This document shows positions 1-12,470 of a stretch of DNA of 64,000 nucleotides, piece by piece. How positions within the stretch are numbered: position 1 is the first letter of the stretch; each line of letters begins with the position of its first letter. This stretch comes from Lolium rigidum (Eukaryota; Streptophyta; Magnoliopsida; Poales; Poaceae): assembly GCF_022539505.1 (NCBI RefSeq), contig NC_061510.1, positions 225,640,043 through 225,704,042 of the forward strand, read 5' to 3'. A program made the translations under genes and the position numbers. The notes under the pieces were generated by a model. The model was given only the letters and a program-made list of their open reading frames with translations. It was not told the DNA's origin and ran no database searches.

Positions 1-1706
1 TTATGTTGACAATGGATTTGATCCTCTCTTTGTCCCTCGACTCCCCCTTATATAGGAGGCGGAGCCGAGGATACCGTGTTACACAAGATTACAGATTCCG
101 GGAGACTCTCTGAGTTCAATCCGTAAAGTTACAAGTCTCTATATTTCCTAATACAACTCTAACTTTCCTTAATACTAACTGGGCTTCCGAACTTCATATT
201 CTTCGACTTGTGGGCCTTCAGTAAACCCCGGGTACCATCTTTGGAAGGCCCATTGGGGATGCCTATGTCACAAGGTGAGGTACGTCACGTTGGAGAGATG
301 CGGGCTGCCAAGAAGGTCTCCCGAACGCCACGAAGTCTCACCTTGTTCTCCAAGCCAATACGACGAAGGACAAAGGCCTTTCCCTTATGGCTAGCTTTTT
401 CTCCACTCCAGAGATGGCAAGCTCCACAACCACTTCACAAGCTCCACAAAGAGGTCACCAGAGCACCAACCGCCAAGCCAACTAGAAGGTCACCCCTCCA
501 AGTGTAACAAGCTCACAATCTCTCACTTGCATTAATCGTAATGGGGAGCTCAACACTTATGCAAGGATGCAAAAGAAAGAACACCAAATGTGTTCAAAAC
601 CCTCACACTCAAATCCCACCAAAGCAACAAGTGCTAGGGAGGAATTAGAGAGGAAGAACAATGGAGGAAATCAACAAATGACTCCAATATCTAGATCCCA
701 AGAGTTCCCCTCGAAAAGAGGAGGAATGGATTGGTGGAGTTGTAGATCTAGATATCCTCTTTCAAATCCCTCAAGAATATGTAAGAATCATGGGAGGGAT
801 GGAGAGGTAGCAAGCTTCTGAGGTTCAACAATGGAGTAGGAGAGACAGAGCAAATAGAATGGTTGACCTTACCTCCTCAAGGAGGATGAAGGGATATAAA
901 TAGTCCAAGGAGAAAACTAGCCCTTTTAGGGAAGAGTGTAACCCGGCGTACAACTCGATAGGGCCAGGCCAAAGGCCGGGTAACCTGGTAGCAGAACCTA
1001 GTGGGCCAGGCCAGAGGCTGGCCTACCCAGCAGCAGCACCCGACGGGCCAGGCCAGAGGCCGGGCCGACCAAGCGGTTGGGCCACTCAGCACCACACCCG
1101 GCAGACCGGGCCAGGTGCCGACATACCCGGCAACAGTACTCGGTCCTGCCGGACCTTATGCCGGATTGCTCGACTTCGCTCAAACGACCATTTTTCTCCG
1201 AGAACTAAAAAGCTCTTCTCACGTAGTTCACGAACTCCGATTGAGATGAAACCAATTTTGTTGGAAAGATAACGACGAATAGATAACGACCATTTTTTTT
1301 TGGAAATATTGAGACTTATAGAGGGAGCCTCCCAACGTCAAGAAATGGTAAAGACGTCCAAACTCAAAAACGTAATATAGAAGATGCATACGAACTCTGT
1401 TTTTGATGAACTTGGGCTTGTTGAAAAGCTACCAACAAGCTCAAGAACCTCACACAGAGAAACACCAAGAAGCAACAAGAATATAGGTATGCAAGATATG
1501 CAAAGGATTGAGCTCCCTAAGACGATGCGATCAAATTATTCAGCTAAAAGCCCCTCTTGATAGTACGACTATCTATCCTATAACCCGGTCTTCCAACAAC
1601 CACCTTGAGACTGGTAAAGGGAAAACCTAGCAAGGCCATACCTTTGCCTTGCGCACCCCGCTTGATCTTAATGACAATGCTTCAAGCTCCACTCAAGCCG
1701 AGATGC
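1..1706 (-). mobile_element. LTR-retrotransposon-derived fragment, family not named
   Basis: No gene is visible. Read on the minus strand the stretch looks like LTR and leader sequence of a grass retrotransposon: it contains a TATA-like CCTATATAAGG (plus 47-57) near the window edge and long low-complexity non-coding text. The open frames in it are short and do not resemble known proteins. The stretch continues past the window start, and on the right it is interrupted by the solo LTR at 1712. The matching right flank resumes at 10305. Classification to superfamily is inference only. Confidence 0.4.
961..1086. repeat. 42-bp minisatellite, three units
   Basis: The core gggccaggccagaggc recurs at 961, 1003 and 1045 with an exact 42-base period and a few substitutions. 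A degraded partial unit follows near 1108. On the minus strand the period gives a 14-residue repeat containing PLAWP, but there is no sign that it is a real protein. Confidence 0.7.
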
Positions 1707-2116
1707 CTCACTGATGCATGTAAAATGCATACATGAACTTTGTCCTTTATCATATTGAATTCCACATATTTGCAACATATATGATGATAATACCATGTTT
1801 TACATTGATTTATGGGGATTTACAAATGACCCCCTTTATTTGGGTTATAACGCTGCAGAACAGGAAAACCCTGTTTTGTGTATTTTTCACTTTCAGAGAC
1901 CTATACAGAGTCAAATTGACCTAGGATTTTTGGAACGTCACTTTTTCATCGGGAGAAGCAGCATGAGACCTGGAATCTCACTTGGAGAGACATGAGGGCC
2001 AAAAGAGGCCAGGTGGCGCGCCCAAACCCTTAGGGGCGCCACCCACTCTTTCAGTCATCGATCGTCCGTTTGCCCTAATTCTTTCGCAAACCGACGTGTT
2101 TTGCCCTAAAAACGAC

Positions 2117-2140
2117 TATATATATATATATATATATATG
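2117..2140. repeat. (TA)n microsatellite
   Basis: About twelve TA units lie inside the left half of the solo LTR, just upstream of GC-rich LTR text. It is a simple repeat with no further content. Confidence 0.9.
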
Positions 2141-2557
2141 ACCTCGAAGAGTACTCGGGAGGAGAGCGCCGCGCAAACACAGAAACACGATAATGGAGGC
2201 TGCTGCAGAGAAGATTGGAGGGGGAAACTCCGTCGGGATCACCGCCGGAGGGATCTTCAGCTTCTCCAACGTATTCATCATCATCACCATGACCAAGAGG
2301 GAGTAGTACACATCTGGACTACGGGTTTGCCGCATTAGCTTGATCTATTTCTCTCATGTTCTTCATAGTTCTTAGTGCTATATGAGCTGCCTATCATGAT
2401 TATGGCCATATTTGTAATACCTATGTGGTGGATCCTTATTCTATGATATTGTTTTATGAGATCTGATCTTGTTATATGGTGAGATGTATTGATAGATGCA
2501 TATTATGTACCCCATTCTTAAGTATTTGTTCTGATCAAACATATGTGCATGAGCGTG

Positions 2558-4135
2558 TGATACGTCTCAAACGTATCTATAATTTCTTATGTTCCATGCT
2601 ACTTTTATGATGATACTCACATGTTTTATACACATTATATGTCATTATTATGCATTTTCCGGCACTAACCTATTAACGAGATGCCGAAGAGCCAGTTGTT
2701 GCTTTCTGCTGTTTTTGGTTTCAGAAATCCTACAAAGGAAATATTCTCGGAATTGGACGAAATCAATGCCCAGGGTCTTATTTTTCCACGAAGCTTCCAG
2801 AAGACCGAGGGAGATACAAAGTGGGGCCACGAGGCGACGCCACACTAGGGCGGCGCGGCCCTAGCGTGTGGGTCCCTCGTGACGCCCCCGACTCTGCCCT
2901 TCCGCCTACTTAAAGCCTTCGTCGCGAAACCCCCAGTACCGAGAGCCACGATACGGAAAACCTTCCAAAGACGCCGCCGCCGCCAATCCCATCTCGGGGG
3001 ATTCAGGAGATCGCCTCCGGCACCCTGCCGGAGAGGGGAATCATCTTCCGGAGGGCTCTTCATCGCCATGATCGCCTCCGGATCGATGTGTGAGTAGTTC
3101 ACCCCTGGACTATGGGTCCATAGCAGTAGCTAGATGGTTGTCTTCTCCTCATTGTGCTATCATGTTAGATCTTGTGAGCTGCCTATCATGATCAAGATCA
3201 TCTATTTGTAATGCTACATGTTGTGTTTGTTGGGATCCGATGAATATTGAATACTATGTCAAGTTGATTATCAATCTATCATATATGTTGTTTATGTTCT
3301 TGCATGCTCTCCGTTGCTAGTAGAGGCTCGGCCAAGTTGATACTTGTGACTCCAAGAGGGAGTATTTATGCTCGATAGTGGGTTCATGCCTCCATTGAAT
3401 GCGGGACAGGTGACGTAAAGTTCTAAGGTTGTGGATGTGTTGTTGCCACTAGGGATAAAACATCGATGCTTTGTCTAAGGATATTTGTGTTGATTACATT
3501 ACGCACCATACTTAATGCAATTGTCTGTTGTTTGCAACTTAATGCTCGGAAGGGGTTCGGATGATAACCTGAAGGTGGACTTTTTAGGCATAGATGCATG
3601 CTTGGATAGCGGTCTATGTACTTTGTCGTAATGCCCCGATTAAATCTCATAGTACTCATCATGATATATGTATGTGCATTGTTATGCCTTCTTTATTTGT
3701 CAATTGCCCAACTGTAATTTGTTCACCCAACATCTGTTTATCTTATGGAAGAGACACCACTAGTGAACTGTGGACCCTGGTCCAATTCTTTACATCTGAA
3801 ATACAATCTACTGCAATTGTTCTTTACTGTTCTTCGCAAACAAACATCATCATCCACACTATACATCTAATCCTTTGTTTACAACAAGCCGGTGAGATTG
3901 ACAACCTCACTGTTACGTTGGGGCAAAGTACTTTGATTGTGTTGTGCAGGTTCCACGTTGGCGCCGGAATCCCTGGTGTTGCACCGCACTACACTCCGCC
4001 ACCAACAACCTTCACGTGTTCCTTGACTCCTACTGGTTCGATAACCTTGGTTTCTTACTGAGGGAAAACTTACTGCTGTGCGCATCACACCTTCCTCTTG
4101 GGGTTCCCAACAGACGTGTCGACTACGCGCCATCA
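2558..4135 (+). repeat. 5' LTR of the Athila-type element
   Basis: It begins TGATACGTCTC and ends GCCATCA. It is highly similar to 7853-9455, with most differences at CTG/CAG trinucleotides and small indels. The centre (2850-3060) is GC-rich. It is shorter than the 3' LTR by 25 bases. Confidence 0.9.
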
Positions 4136-4146
4136 AGTAGATTTTC

Positions 4147-4164
4147 TGGCGTCGTTGCCGGGGA
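4147..4164 (+). other. Primer-binding site (tRNA-Asp type)
   Basis: The sequence TGGCGTCGTTGCCGGGGA starts 12 bases after the 5' LTR. It is complementary to the 3' end of plant tRNA-Asp (ending GGCAACGGCGCCA) with one mismatch, as is usual for Athila-type elements. It primes minus-strand DNA synthesis in these elements. Confidence 0.75.
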
Positions 4165-4375
4165 GATCAAGACACGCTGCAAGGGGAGTCTCCCACATCC
4201 AATCTCTTTACTTTGTTTTTGTCTTGCTTTGTTTTACTTTATTTACTACTTTGTTTGCTCTCTATATCAAAAACACAAAACAATTAGTTGCTAGTTTTAC
4301 TTTATTTACTGTCTTGTTCTCCATATTAAAAACACAAAAAAAATTAGTTACTTGCATTTACTTTATTTTATTATC

Positions 4376-4781
4376 ATGACTAGTCCTGTAGTTGTTACTC
4401 TATCACCTGAGGAATCGATCTTCACTTTTAAACAAGGTGGTGAAGAGAGTTTTAAAGAAGCTTGGTCTAGAATTTTTGATTCTTATAGTAAAACTGAACC
4501 TAAAATGACTCTAAGTTTGCTTCTTAGTAACTTTTATTTTGGGCTTATTCTTCGCTATAGATATGCCTTAGATGCTCGTAGTGGGAGGAGATTTCCTTCA
4601 TTGTGATGGGGATCAAGCTTTTAATGCCATAAAAAAATTGGTTACATCATCTAGCTCCGCTAATAATTTTGATCCATCTCTTGTTAGTATTTATAATAGA
4701 TTGAACACCCTTGAGACAAGTGTATCTTGCTTAAAAGAAGGGTATGGTCGGATTTGTGAGCATTTTGATTATGTTCAATAA
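4376..4781 (+). pseudogene. Athila-type gag remnant
   Basis: The first part reads from an ATG at 4376 in one frame (MTSPVV..., including LLLSNFYFGLILRYRYALDA). It then continues in another frame from about 4572 (GGDFLHCDGDQAFNAIKKL) to a stop at 4781. The two pieces together resemble the N-terminal gag region of grass Athila-like elements, which forms the virus-like particle. The frame break near 4575 and the short length (about 135 residues rather than several hundred) make it non-functional. It sits directly downstream of the PBS, where gag belongs. Confidence 0.65.
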
Positions 4782-4795
4782 ACTCTGAACCTTCA

Positions 4796-5281
4796 ATGTG
4801 GGATCCTACTATTAAAGTTACTATTGACGGTAAATTTTTTAATGCCCGTTGTGATATTATGACTGAATTTTGCCTTATGCCTGAAAGTATTTATGAATCT
4901 TTGACACTTTGGGGACTTACTGTAGGTGGAGAAGGAATAACTCTTACTGATAACTCTGTTATAATTCCTAAGGGAATAGCTGAAGGAGTATTCACAACCC
5001 TTCTTGTAAGAACGGTATCCACTGATTATCTCGTTATTGAATGTGTAGGGACAGGACAAGTCACACTTGGAAGATCCCTGCTGAAACTCTTGGGAGTAAC
5101 CATAGATGTGGAGAAAGGCACTCTAAAATCCTCTATACCGGGATGTGGTCATATATTCCCTAAACCAAAGAGTAAGAATAAGAGTAAGAAGGGTAGGCGC
5201 AAAGCCCTGGTAAGAATGTTAATGCTTCATCTCTTGATGTTACTTGATACACACTTTCTGCGCCTAGCTGAAAGGCGTTAA
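4796..5281 (+). pseudogene. Retropepsin-like aspartic protease remnant
   Basis: An open stretch of 161 residues opens with a beta-rich pattern typical of plant Ty3/gypsy proteases (IKVTIDGKFFNARCDIMTEF). Position and fold-like pattern (VTIDGKF...CDIMTEFCLMP, later TLGRSLLKLLGVTIDVEKG) match the protease region of Athila-like pol. The expected catalytic DTG/DSG triad appears as CDIMT, so the enzyme would be inactive unless the family uses a variant. No reverse transcriptase follows, and the basic tail (KPKSKNKSKKGRRK) runs into non-coding spacer. Confidence 0.55.
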
Positions 5282-7852
5282 AGAAAAGCGCTTATGGGAG
5301 ACAACCCATTATTTTACTTCTGTACTTTATTTTATATTTGAGTCTTGGAAGTTTTTACTACTGTAGCAACCTCTCCTTATCTTTATTTTATTGCATTGTT
5401 GTGCCAAGTAAAGTCTTTCATAGTAAAGTCAATACTAGATTTGGATTGCTGCGCAGAAACAGATTTCTTGCTGTCACGAATTTGAGTAGGATTCTCTGTA
5501 GGTAACTTAGAAAAATCTGCCAATTTACGTGCGTGATTCTCAGATATGTACGCAACTTTCATTCAATTTGGGAATTTTCATCTGAGCAAGTCTGGTGCCT
5601 CTAAAAATTCGTCTTTACGGACTCGTTCGTTTTGACAGATTCTACCTTTTATTTCGCATTGCCTCGTTTTGCTATGTTTGATGGATTTCTTTGCTCCATT
5701 AACTTTCAGTAGCTTTGTGCAATGTCCAGAAGTGTTAAGAATGATTATGTCACCTCTGAATATATGAATTTTCAGTTATGCACTAACCCTCTAATGAATT
5801 TGTTTTGAGTTTGGTGTGGAGGAAGTTTTCAAGGGTCAAGAGAGGAGGATGATACAATATGATCAAGAAGAGTGAAAAGTCTAAGCTTGGGGATGCCCCC
5901 GTGGTTCATCCCTGCATATTTTAAGAAGACTCAAGCATCTAAGCTTGGGGATGCCCAAGGCATCCCTTCTTCATCGACAACTTATCAGGTCATCTCTAGT
6001 GAAACTATATTTTTATTCCGTCACATCTTATGTGCTTTACTTGGAGTGTCTGTTTGCTTTTATTTTTGTTTTTGTTTGAATAAATTCGGATCCTAGCATT
6101 ATTTGTTTGGGAGAGAGACACGCTCCGCTGTTTCGTATGAACACATATGTTCTTAGCTTTATTCTTAATGTTCATTGCGAAGGTTGAACTACCTCATTCA
6201 TTGTTATATGGTTGGAAACGGAAAATGCCGCATGTGGTAAATGGTATAATGTCTTGAATAATTTGATACTTGGCAATTGTTGTGCTCATATAGATCATGT
6301 TTAAGCTCTTGCATCATGTACTTTGTACCCATTAATGAAGAACTACATAGAGCTTGTTAAAATTTGGTTTGCATGATTGGTCTCTAGAGTCTAGATATTT
6401 TCTCGGTTAAGGTGTTTGAACAACAAGGAGACGATGTAAAGTCTTATAATGCTTACAATATGTTCATATGTGAGTCTTGCTGCACCGTTTTATACTTGAG
6501 TTTTCTTCAAACAACCTTGCTAGCCTAGCCTTGTATTGAGAGGAATTCTTCTCGTGCATCCAAATCCTTGAGCCAATAACCATGCCATTTGTGTCCACCA
6601 TACCTACCTACTACATGGTATTTCTCCTCCATTCCAAAGTAAATTACTTGAGTGCTACCTTTAAATTTCTATCCTTTGTCTTTGCAATATATAGCTCATG
6701 GGAAAATAGCCTTAAAAACTATTGTGGTGAAGAATATGTACTTATGTGTCTTATTTCTTAATAAGTTGCTTGTTGAGCGGTAACCATGTTTACGGGGACG
6801 CCATCAACTTTTACCCTTGTTGAATATCATGTGAGTTGCTATGCATGTTCGTCTTGTCTGAAGTAAGGGCGATTTTCATGATCATATGGTTTGAGTATGC
6901 ATACTGTTAGAGAAGAACATTGGTCCGCTAACTAAAACCATGATTCATGGTGGAAGTTTTAGTTTGGACAATTAATCCTCAATCTCTTATGAGAATTTTA
7001 ACTGTTGAATGCCTATGCTTAAAAGAGGAGTCCATTATCTGTTGTCTATGTTGTCCCGGTATGGATGTCTAAGTTGAGAATAATCAAAAGCGAGAAATCC
7101 AATGCGAGTTTTCTCCTTAGACCTTTGTACAGGCGGCATAGAGGTACCCCTTTGTGACACTTGGTTGAAACATATGCTATGCAATGATAATCCATGTTAA
7201 TCCAAGCTAATTAGGACAAGGTGCGAGCACTATTGGTGTACTATGCATGATGCTTGCAACTTATAGGATGTCTTATACATAACACATATGCTTTATTATT
7301 ACCGTTGACAAAATTGTTTCTTGTTTTCAAAATGAAAAGCTCTAGCACAAATATAGTAATCCATGCTTCCCTCTGCGAAGGGCCATTCTTTTACTTTATT
7401 GTTGAGTCAGTTTACCCATTCTTTCTATCTCAGAAGCAAACACTTGTGTACACTGTGTGCATTGATTTTTACATGTTTACCTATTGCACTTGTTATATTA
7501 CTTTGTGTTGACAATTATCCATGAGATAAATATGTTGAAGTTGAAAGCAACTGCTGAAACTTATATCTTCCTTTGTGTTGCTTCAAAGCTTTCTACTAAG
7601 AATTTATTGCTTTATGAGTAACTCTTATGCAAGTCTTATTGATGCTTGTCTTGAAAGTATTATTCATGAAAAGTCTTTGCTATATGATTCATTTGTTTAC
7701 TCATTATCTTTGCCATTGCTTCGAATCACCGCATTCATCTCATATGCTTTACAATAGTATTGATCAAGATTATGATAGCATGTCACTTCAGAAATTATCT
7801 TTGTTATCGTTTACCTACTCGAGGGCGAGTAGGAACTAAGCTTAGGGATGCT
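5282..7852 (+). other. Non-coding internal spacer with polypurine tract
   Basis: This 2.6-kb stretch of the element holds no credible coding sequence. It carries the motif aagcttggggatgc at about 5882 and 5940 and a variant (aagcttagggatgct) just before the 3' LTR at 7838-7852. The last one occupies the polypurine-tract position that primes plus-strand DNA synthesis. Confidence 0.6.
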
Positions 7853-9455
7853 TGATACGTCTCAAACGTATCTATAATTTCTTATGTTCCATGCTACTTT
7901 TATGATGATACTCACATGTTTTATACACATTATATGTCATTATTATGCATTTTCCGGCACTAACCTATTAACGAGATGCCGAAGAGCCGATTCGTTGTTT
8001 TCTCGCTGTTTTTGGTTTCAGAAATCCTACAAAGGAAATATTCTCGGAATTGGACGAAATCAACGCCCGGGGTCTTATTTTTCCACGAAGCTTCCGGAAG
8101 ACCGAGGGAGATACGAAGTGGGGCCACGAGGCGACGCCACACTAGGGGCGGCGTGGCCCGGGCCCCGGCCGCGCGGCCCTAGCGTGTGGGTCCCTCGTGA
8201 CGCCCCCGACTCGCCCTTCCGCCTACTTAAAGCCTTCGTCGCGAAACCCCCGATGCCGAGAGCCACGATACGGAAAACCTTCCGCAGACGCTCGTCGCCG
8301 CCAATCCCATCTCGGGGGATTTAGGAGATCGCCTCCGGCACCCTGCGGAGAGAGGGGAATCATCTCCCGGAGGGCTCTTCATCGCCATGATCGCCTCCGG
8401 ATCGATGTGTGAGTAGTTCACCCCTGGACTATGGGTCCATAGCAGTAGCTAGATGGTTGTCTTCTCCTCATTGTGCTATCATGTTAGATCTTGTGAGCTG
8501 CCTATCATGATCAAGATCATCTATTTGTAATGCTACATGTTGTGTTTGTTGGGATCCGATGAATATTGAATACTATGTCAAGTTGATTATCAATCTATCA
8601 TATATGTTGTTTATGTTCTTGCATGCTCTCCGTTGCTAGTAGAGGCTCGGCCAAGTTGATACTTGTGACTCCAAGAGGGAGTATTTATGCTCGATAGTGG
8701 GTTCATGCCTCCATTGAATCTGGGACGATGTGATGAAAGTTCTAAGGTTGTGGATGTGCTGTTGCCACTAGGGATAAAACATTGATGCTTTGTCTAAGGA
8801 TATTTGTGTTGATTACATTACGCACCATACTTAATGCAATTGTCCGTTGTTTGCAACTTAATACTGGAAGGGGTTCGGATGATAACTCTGAAGGTGGACT
8901 TTTTAGGCATAGATGCATGTCGGATAGCGGTCTATGTACTTTGTCGTAATGCCTCGATTAAATCTCATAGTACTCATCATGATATATGTATGTGCATTGT
9001 TATGCCTTCTTTATTTGTCAATTGCCCAATCGTAATTTGTTCACCCAACATCTCGTTTATCTTATGGGAGAGACACCACTAGTGAACTGTGGACCCTGGT
9101 CCAATTCTTTACATCTGAAATACAATCTACCGCAATTGTTCTTCACTCGTTCTTCGCAAACAAACATCATCATCCACACTATACATCTAATCCTTTGTTT
9201 ACGGCAAGCCGGTGAGATTGACAACCTCACCGTTACGTTGGGGCAAAGTACTTTGATTGTGTTGTGCGAGTTCCACGTTGGCGCCGGAATCCCCGGTGTT
9301 GCGCCGCACTACACTCCGCCACCAACAACCTTCACGTGTTCCTTGACTCCTACTGGTTCGATAACCTTGGTTTCTTACTGAGGGAAAACTTACTGCTGTG
9401 CGCATCACACCTTCCTCTTGGGGTTCCCAACGGACGTGTCGACTACGTGCCATCA
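7853..9455 (+). repeat. 3' LTR of the Athila-type element
   Basis: It begins TGATACGTCTC and ends GCCATCA, and is collinear with 2558-4135. It includes about 25 extra bases in the GC-rich section near 8150-8185 that the 5' LTR lacks. It is followed directly by the right target duplicate, gtgtg. Confidence 0.9.
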
Positions 9456-10309
9456 GTGTGTGTCAGGTGATGTGTGTACTAGATGGAGTAACATGGTTTT
9501 AGTGATTGGATAGTGACAATATGTTTAAGATCTATTATGGTTTGGCCTTTTCTTTTGCTACCTCACTAGGGATAAAGTGAATGCATGTGCTATGTTCATC
9601 ATTTGACAATAGTGATGATCCTGTTTGTTCAAGGTAACACATTTGATATTCAAACTTCATGTCAAAGTACTTATTGCTATGCTCTGTTAATTCATAATTA
9701 TACAAGATTGACGAAATTAGTTTCTTGTGGAGTATAAGAGAGATGTGTTGCATCATCTCTATGTTAGGACGTGATGCCCATATTAATTTTAATCTTACAT
9801 ATAATATTATTTGCACCTTCATATCTCATTGATGAATTGCTTTTTTGTCCACCGCAACTTTAAGAGAGAATAGTCAAGTGAACCCATGAACCCCGGTCCA
9901 CTTTTTATCATAAGAAACACCTATATATTGCGTTTACCTTGTTTTCTATTTGCTGCCCTATTTTAATCCGAAATACAAAAATATTTACTTTTCTTATTTG
10001 CATCCAAAACACCAAAAACAATCAATATCTTTATAGTTTTTACTTAGTTATTTTATCTAGTTTAGTTTTTACTTGTTTTATTTCTACTTGTGTTATTTAC
10101 TTACACAAAACCTTGTGTTTGACAACCACATGGTGGAGTTGGGGACACAAGACGTTTACTTTACCTGCAGGATTGCTAGAAGAAGAGAGAGGAGAATACT
10201 CTTTCATCCAGTTTCCCGAGAGTTCGATATAAACCCTCGAGTCACCCTTGTGGGGAAAATACTTTGCTGACGCAACACTCTGCACTTGGAGTCCCAAGTA
10301 ATCACTCAC

Positions 10310-10966
10310 TTGATCGTTGTTGCTTCCTGAAGACTCACAATTTCTCCCCCATACACCACTATGGGATAGCTCCATTGAGACACATCTTCACATGTCCATT
10401 ATCACCAAATGGATGACAAGTTTCAAGCATGATATCTTCGATATAATCATCTTGAACTTGCCCATATCAACCTTGATGACATCAAAGCTTGATGCCATCC
10501 TCCCATGGGCTATATGAGATCATACTCTTGATGCATACCCATGGCAAGATACGTACCTAACCCATATAGACAACACAAATGCACATATATAGTGGGTTAG
10601 CTCATGAAGCATAATTGATAAGGCTTACCATCCACAAGATCACATGATCCAAAGTGGTACAGTCTTTACGCTTCATGTGTTGACCAACTTGAATTCAATC
10701 TTCACTCTTAGTATTGGTCAACCCTTGTATCTATTCATGCTCTATCATAATATCTTGATCATTCATTGTTTAACACAAAAGGTATAGCATGGCAAATTTG
10801 AGTTCCACACAAGAACTCCATCTTCATTTCTTCTTCTTGATCATATCATATTCTTCTCTTTAAATCGATTATCTTGATACCAATACCAAAGGTATAACAT
10901 TATATTCATGGCATCCACATTTGAATCCAACATATGGACTTCAAGAAATACCTATGAAATATTCCT
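10310..10966. other. Degenerate intergenic repeat, no gene seen
   Basis: Low-complexity, TTGAT/CATC-rich text continues the host sequence of the solo LTR from before 1707. It resembles non-coding parts of grass transposons. Nothing protein-like or structured was found. Confidence 0.4.
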
Positions 10967-11281
10967 TCATATAGACACAATGAAAACATTAGTCCATTGA
11001 GGATTGTCATTAATCACCAAAAACACACTTAGGGGCAATGTACCCTTACAACATACAAGCTTGATCTTTTGCGCTTCACATTCATCTAGCAAAGACTTGG
11101 TTCTTGCATATTCATCACTCAAGAACTTCTCACGGAGATCAAATTGACAAGGAGGCTCATAACCGGGGCCAAAATTTCCGATGTCCTCACACATTTCCTT
11201 GAACTCTTCATTATCAAGAGCACTGAAGGGTACAATGATGGGTTCGAAACATAGAAAAAATGCAACCGTAAGAGTGAACAA
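10967..11281 (-). pseudogene. hAT transposase fragment (DUF659 region)
   Basis: The minus-strand translation contains PFSALDNEEFKEMC, IGNFGPGYEPP and LREKFLSDEYARTK. This series matches the DUF659 region of plant hAT-type transposase-like proteins (family pattern: PFN...F..MC..IG.FGPGYKPPS...IRE.LL). Downstream residues (FLVI...NVFIVSI) match the following family segment, F.VN...GT.F..S. Only about 100 residues remain. The zinc-finger BED domain, the catalytic residues and the C-terminal dimerisation domain are absent nearby, so this is a relic, not a gene. Confidence 0.6.
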
Positions 11282-11921
11282 AAACCAAGATCCAATCTAC
11301 TAGATGAGAGCAACGAGATACATCTTACCCTTGAAGACCGAAAGCGTTAACAAGATCAGATGATATCCACTACTTGCTGAAATATAATACATCATAATGT
11401 ATGATACTCAACAATTTAACGCATATTCTGTTTTAGTAGAATACAAATTTTTAGTCACGAGGCATAATTTATATGTGTCAAAAGATCAAGTATCTAAAGA
11501 CTTTGTGTTTCATCAGAATGAACCAAATAACACCAGCATGATTTAAAATGGTAGTGTCATTCAAAAATGATGTCATTACCAATTTTGGATATCTTTCATC
11601 ATTTTAATGTTTATAAATGCTTAAACTACTACCATCGAGATTAAAATAAGAATAACTCATTCATAACCGAACTGTGGCCACAAAAGATTTTTATTCATAA
11701 AATAATAACAACTCGTTTGTCTCTGATATGAATAATTGTCTCGCGAAATGCAGGACATGCTAATAAAGTTCGCACACGTAGCGATTACAAAATTTATTCA
11801 AATCCATATAATTGATCCAGATGATAAACGTAGAGGGAGAGTATCGTTGGCCATCAGCCATCTTGCTGCCATCAACACGCATTGTATCCTCATCTCCTCC
11901 AAACTACTCTCGAGCAGTAGG
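11282..11921. other. AT-rich intergenic DNA, no gene seen
   Basis: The stretch near 11290-11370 (ccaagatccaatctac...) resembles the reverse-oriented LTR text seen at 51350-51450. The rest is AT-rich and shows no motif. Confidence 0.4.
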
Positions 11922-12470
11922 TTATGTTTTAAAAAACAGACAAAGTATCAAATACTTAGAAAACCTTGGTAAGTGTTTGTAATAAAAAACATTTATAACA
12001 CATATATCATATATACCTTCTCCGCCGATGACTTCCCGTGCAATTATTGGTGTCACTTTCAGAGTTCTCAACTCAGCCATGAATGCATGAAAGGTGAACG
12101 ATTCCTCTCGCACAACATAGCTCATGGCATGATCTTTGTAGTTGGGGGAAGCGAACACAACACCCCATATACCACAATTTTTTTGTCAACCAGTAGTCCC
12201 AATCGTGCACCAGGTGCCCATGAATCCGATGCATGGTTTCCAAGTGACTCTCACAAGCAGGTGCTTTCTTCCATCTTCATTGAAAGAAACTCGTCCAAAC
12301 CTTCGTACTTCCTAATTCTAACTTCTAATATGAATAATGAATCGAGCTCATCAATCATATCATATGCATTGGTGTTGGAAAAATGCACCCACAATTCATA
12401 ATCCATGGAATAAAGCATGACACATTGGAATACTATGAATAAGTCACGTCGAGTACGATAATCCTCCTTA
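11922..12470 (-). pseudogene. Ty1/copia gag remnant
   Basis: Minus-strand pieces in more than one frame resemble the gag of BARE/Angela-type copia elements: YELWVHFSNTNAYDMIDEL, then a segment like EVRIRKYEGLDEFLSMKMEE, then MSYVVREESFTFHAFMAELR and a tail IYD. The fragment is broken by frameshifts. It lies downstream, in the same orientation, of the BARE/Angela-like LTR at 13400-14651, so both probably derive from one element later interrupted by the LTR fragment between them. Confidence 0.5.

Larger units (their letters stand above)
2558..9455 (+). mobile_element. Non-autonomous Athila-lineage Ty3/gypsy element
   Basis: A structurally complete 6.9-kb element: a 5' LTR (2558-4135), a PBS complementary to tRNA-Asp, remnants of gag and aspartic protease, a long non-coding spacer and a 3' LTR (7853-9455). 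It is flanked by a near-perfect 5-bp target duplication (gcgtg at 2553-2557, gtgtg at 9456-9460). No reverse transcriptase, RNase H or integrase is present, so it must have been mobilised in trans. LTR text and the recurring 'aagcttggggatgc' motif in the spacer resemble the Sabrina/Fatima/WHAM group of grass Athila-like elements. The exact family name was not checked. Confidence 0.88.
1712..10304 (+). mobile_element. Solo LTR split by a nested element
   Basis: The LTR runs 1712-2557 and resumes at 9461-10304 (about 1.69 kb once the inserted element is removed). It has perfect TGAT...ATCA ends and a perfect 5-bp target duplication, ctcac, at 1707-1711 and 10305-10309. No internal domain or second LTR is present, so this is a solo LTR left by LTR-LTR recombination, later invaded by the Athila-type element at 2558-9455. 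A truncated copy of the same family lies in reverse at 12790-13399. Confidence 0.8.

Noticed and set aside
4147..4164. tRNA-like sequence
   Set aside because: It is only an 18-base complement of a tRNA 3' end and serves as a primer-binding site. No cloverleaf surrounds it. The same applies at 61121-61133.
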